This document shows positions 62,497 to 64,000 of a DNA stretch of 64,000 nt, piece after piece. Numbering within the stretch: the stretch's first letter is position 1; each line of letters starts with the position of its first letter. This stretch comes from Winogradskyella wichelsiae (GTDB lineage Bacteria; Bacteroidota; Bacteroidia; Flavobacteriales; Flavobacteriaceae). The notes beneath the pieces are model-generated. The model saw nothing but the letters and a program-made list of their open reading frames with translations. It was not told the DNA's origin and ran no database searches. Position numbers and translations under genes: made by a program. The stretch is taken from contig NZ_JABFDJ010000001.1 of assembly GCF_013403925.1 (NCBI RefSeq), positions 372,001 to 436,000 of the forward strand, in the 5' to 3' direction.

Positions 62497-64000
62497 TTAA
62501 ATTTTAATATTTACACCAAATGTATACACTGCAGGCACTGCATAGGTTTCGCGATCAATACCATCACTAACTTCTGGGTTAAACCCATTATAACTAAATA
62601 CAGTTATAGGACGCTCTGCTGTACATGTAAATCTTATCTCTGGCATATTCTCACCAAGAGATTTAGCAGGTATAGTGTATGCCAACTGAATATTTTGAAC
62701 TCTAAAATACGCTCCATCTTCAACAAAAAAGCTACTCATTTTCTGGTTCCATGCTTTTCTTCTTCCTTCTGATGAAGGGTATGAATTTGAAGTCCCTTCT
62801 CCATGCCATCTATTTGTAGCAAAGTCAGCATCTATATTTGTGTCATTAGTAAAAATAACTTCACCTCTTTTACGGTTCAATATTTTATTTCCTGTTTGTC
62901 CTGAGACAGCTACTGATAAATCGAAATTCTTATATGAGACATTTAGATTTCCACCATAACTAAATGTTGGTAAATAAGACCCTAAAACCACCCTATCTTC
63001 TGCATCAATTTTACCATCATTATTTTGATCTTTATAAATTAAATCTCCAGGAATTAACTGGTTATTATTTGCGCTTGCTTCATTCTGCGCTGTTGGATCT
63101 GCAGCAACTTGATCTTCATTTTGATAAACACCTGCTACCTCCCAACCATAAAAAGCATTTACTGGCTCTCCAACAATAAGTCTCTGACGAAACTCAGCTT
63201 CACCTGTATCAAAATAACCTTGTTCACTATCAATTCTAGTTATTTCATTTTTAAGCGTTGCTATATTTCCACCAACAGAGAAACTCCAGTCATCATTAAT
63301 ACTTTGATTCCAGTTGGCTGCGATTTCTAAACCTTGATTTCGCATTTCGCCAATATTAGTATCCACAACTTCAGCGGTAATTGGTATATCCTTTGGAAGT
63401 ACTAAATCTTTAGTATCACGGATGTAATAATCGATCTCTAAACTTAATTTATCGTTAAAAAAGCGCGAACTAATACCAAAATTTGTTTCTTCTAAAATCT
63501 CACGTTTTAAATTTTGAAAAGTATTTGTAGTCAATATACCATTCATTTGAGTATCACCTATATCTGCTGTTGTTGTAGATACGGTTCTTGTACCTGCACT
63601 TCCGCCTAAGAATCCATTAGCCAATTGTCCCCAACCTGCACGTAACTTCAAAAAATTAATTGTATTATTATCTTTCATGAAGTTCTCTTCTGAAACTACC
63701 CATCCTAAACCTACAGCTGGTGTAGTGACCCAAATTTCTCTAGGAAATCTTCCATCACCTTCACGTCTTATAGTTGCATTAAGCAAATACCTATCCTTAA
63801 AACTATACTCTAACCGACTAAAAAAGGCTATTGAATACTCGCGATCACCGGACTCTTTAACTTGCTCATTAAATGTCGTTGGATTTGCAAAATCTAAGTA
63901 CCAAGAGCTTTCTAAATCGATCCCCTGTATCTCATTCCCTGTAGCTTCAAAAGAATTATCTTGATAATCTCTATATGAAGAACCAGCAAGAAGTGTTAAA
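62497..64000 (-). CDS. SusC/RagA TonB-dependent receptor (5' part outside the window)
   Basis: The frame remains open to the window edge at 64000, so only about 500 C-terminal residues of an expected roughly 1,000 are visible; the plug and TonB box are missing. SusC hallmarks: 'SRLEYSFKDRYLLNATIRR', 'PAVGLGWVVSEENFM', 'LKLRAGWGQLANG', 'LSLEIDYYIRDTKDLVLPKDIP', 'NQGLEIAANWNQSI', 'PGDLIYKDQNNDGKIDAEDRVVLGS' and a C-terminal aromatic strand ending 'YTFGVNIKI'. An internal TTG is not a start. It imports large oligosaccharides with SusD. Confidence 0.96.
   Translation of the reverse strand, partial: LTLLAGSSYRDYQDNSFEATGNEIQGIDLESSWYLDFANPTTFNEQVKESGDREYSIAFFSRLEYSFKDRYLLNATIRREGDGRFPREIWVTTPAVGLGWVVSEENFMKDNNTINFLKLRAGWGQLANGFLGGSAGTRTVSTTTADIGDTQMNGILTTNTFQNLKREILEETNFGISSRFFNDKLSLEIDYYIRDTKDLVLPKDIPITAEVVDTNIGEMRNQGLEIAANWNQSINDDWSFSVGGNIATLKNEITRIDSEQGYFDTGEAEFRQRLIVGEPVNAFYGWEVAGVYQNEDQVAADPTAQNEASANNNQLIPGDLIYKDQNNDGKIDAEDRVVLGSYLPTFSYGGNLNVSYKNFDLSVAVSGQTGNKILNRKRGEVIFTNDTNIDADFATNRWHGEGTSNSYPSSEGRRKAWNQKMSSFFVEDGAYFRVQNIQLAYTIPAKSLGENMPEIRFTCTAERPITVFSYNGFNPEVSDGIDRETYAVPAVYTFGVNIKI

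Noticed and set aside
62497..63786. Start of the SusC-like protein at an internal TTG
   Set aside because: The frame is open to the window edge and the residues before it (SRLEYSFKDRYL) are typical SusC sequence, so the gene is cut by the window.
55130..64000. Laminarin (beta-1,3-glucan) PUL
   Set aside because: No GH16, GH17 or GH30 gene is visible, and the endo-acting gene is GH144-like. Genes beyond the window could still change this.
1..64000. CRISPR array, prophage or insertion sequence
   Set aside because: No regularly spaced direct repeats, transposase or phage gene frame was seen; gene order is that of a conserved chromosome.

Overview
The window is an AT-rich chromosome segment from a member of the Bacteroidota, most likely a (marine) Flavobacteriaceae. 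Grounds: the complete flavobacterial-type division and cell-wall cluster, a SusC/SusD polysaccharide utilization locus (PUL), a mevalonate-pathway HMG-CoA reductase beside a GYDIA-type GHMP kinase, Bacteroidota-style promoters (TTTG, about 19 bp, TAnnTTTG), lipoproteins whose mature ends start with acidic residues, and weak ribosome binding sites. Both ends cut through genes: an FUSC-family membrane protein on the left and a SusC receptor on the right. No phage, insertion sequence or CRISPR array was seen. Assignments rest on reading motifs and family resemblance, not on database searches.

Layout. 1-6.8 kb: the FUSC protein fragment, then a two-component system (OmpR-type regulator plus kinase) flanked by two homologous PepSY-like secreted proteins, two unknown envelope proteins and an SdiA-regulated-like protein. 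6.8-23.2 kb (minus strand): tRNA-Arg, yqeY, then the dcw cluster transcribed mraZ-rsmH-ftsL-ftsI-murE-mraY-murD-ftsW-murG-murC-ftsQ-ftsA-ftsZ, with in-phase MraZ-box-like repeats in front of mraZ and a strong terminator behind ftsZ. 23.4-33.8 kb: housekeeping and envelope genes (alpha/beta hydrolase, engB, an OppC-like permease, tail-specific protease, surE, lpxB, NlpC/P60 lipoprotein, comEC, thioredoxin-like protein). 33.9-40.2 kb: two peptide/H+ symporters of the POT family and a dipeptidyl peptidase IV, a likely dipeptide harvesting set. 40.4-42.8 kb: HMG-CoA reductase and the GHMP kinase. 42.9-50.8 kb (minus strand): ppiD-like foldase, CNNM/CorC protein, small membrane protein, lptC, an unknown TPR protein, a FadL-like barrel and coaX. 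50.9 kb: tRNA-Phe. 51.2-64 kb (minus strand): sugar transporter, GH43-like lipoprotein, GH3, esterase-like hydrolase, a GH144-type endoglucanase, a LamG surface glycan-binding protein, SusD and SusC.

How it fits together. The rightmost block reads as a PUL that takes up a beta-glucan. The GH144 acids and the GH3 partner point to beta-1,2-glucan rather than laminarin. SusC/SusD/LamG capture and import, GH144 cuts the chain, GH3 trims oligosaccharides, and the MFS sugar porter may bring monosaccharide across the inner membrane. The items most worth a second look are this PUL, the two-component/PepSY locus with a 14-bp element shared by two of its promoter regions, the DPP4-POT pair with unusual periplasmic inserts, the CoaX-to-PpiD envelope block with an uncharacterised TPR protein, and the in-phase repeats in front of mraZ. 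At least five genes (mraZ, ftsI, murG, lptC, GHMP kinase) appear to start with TTG.
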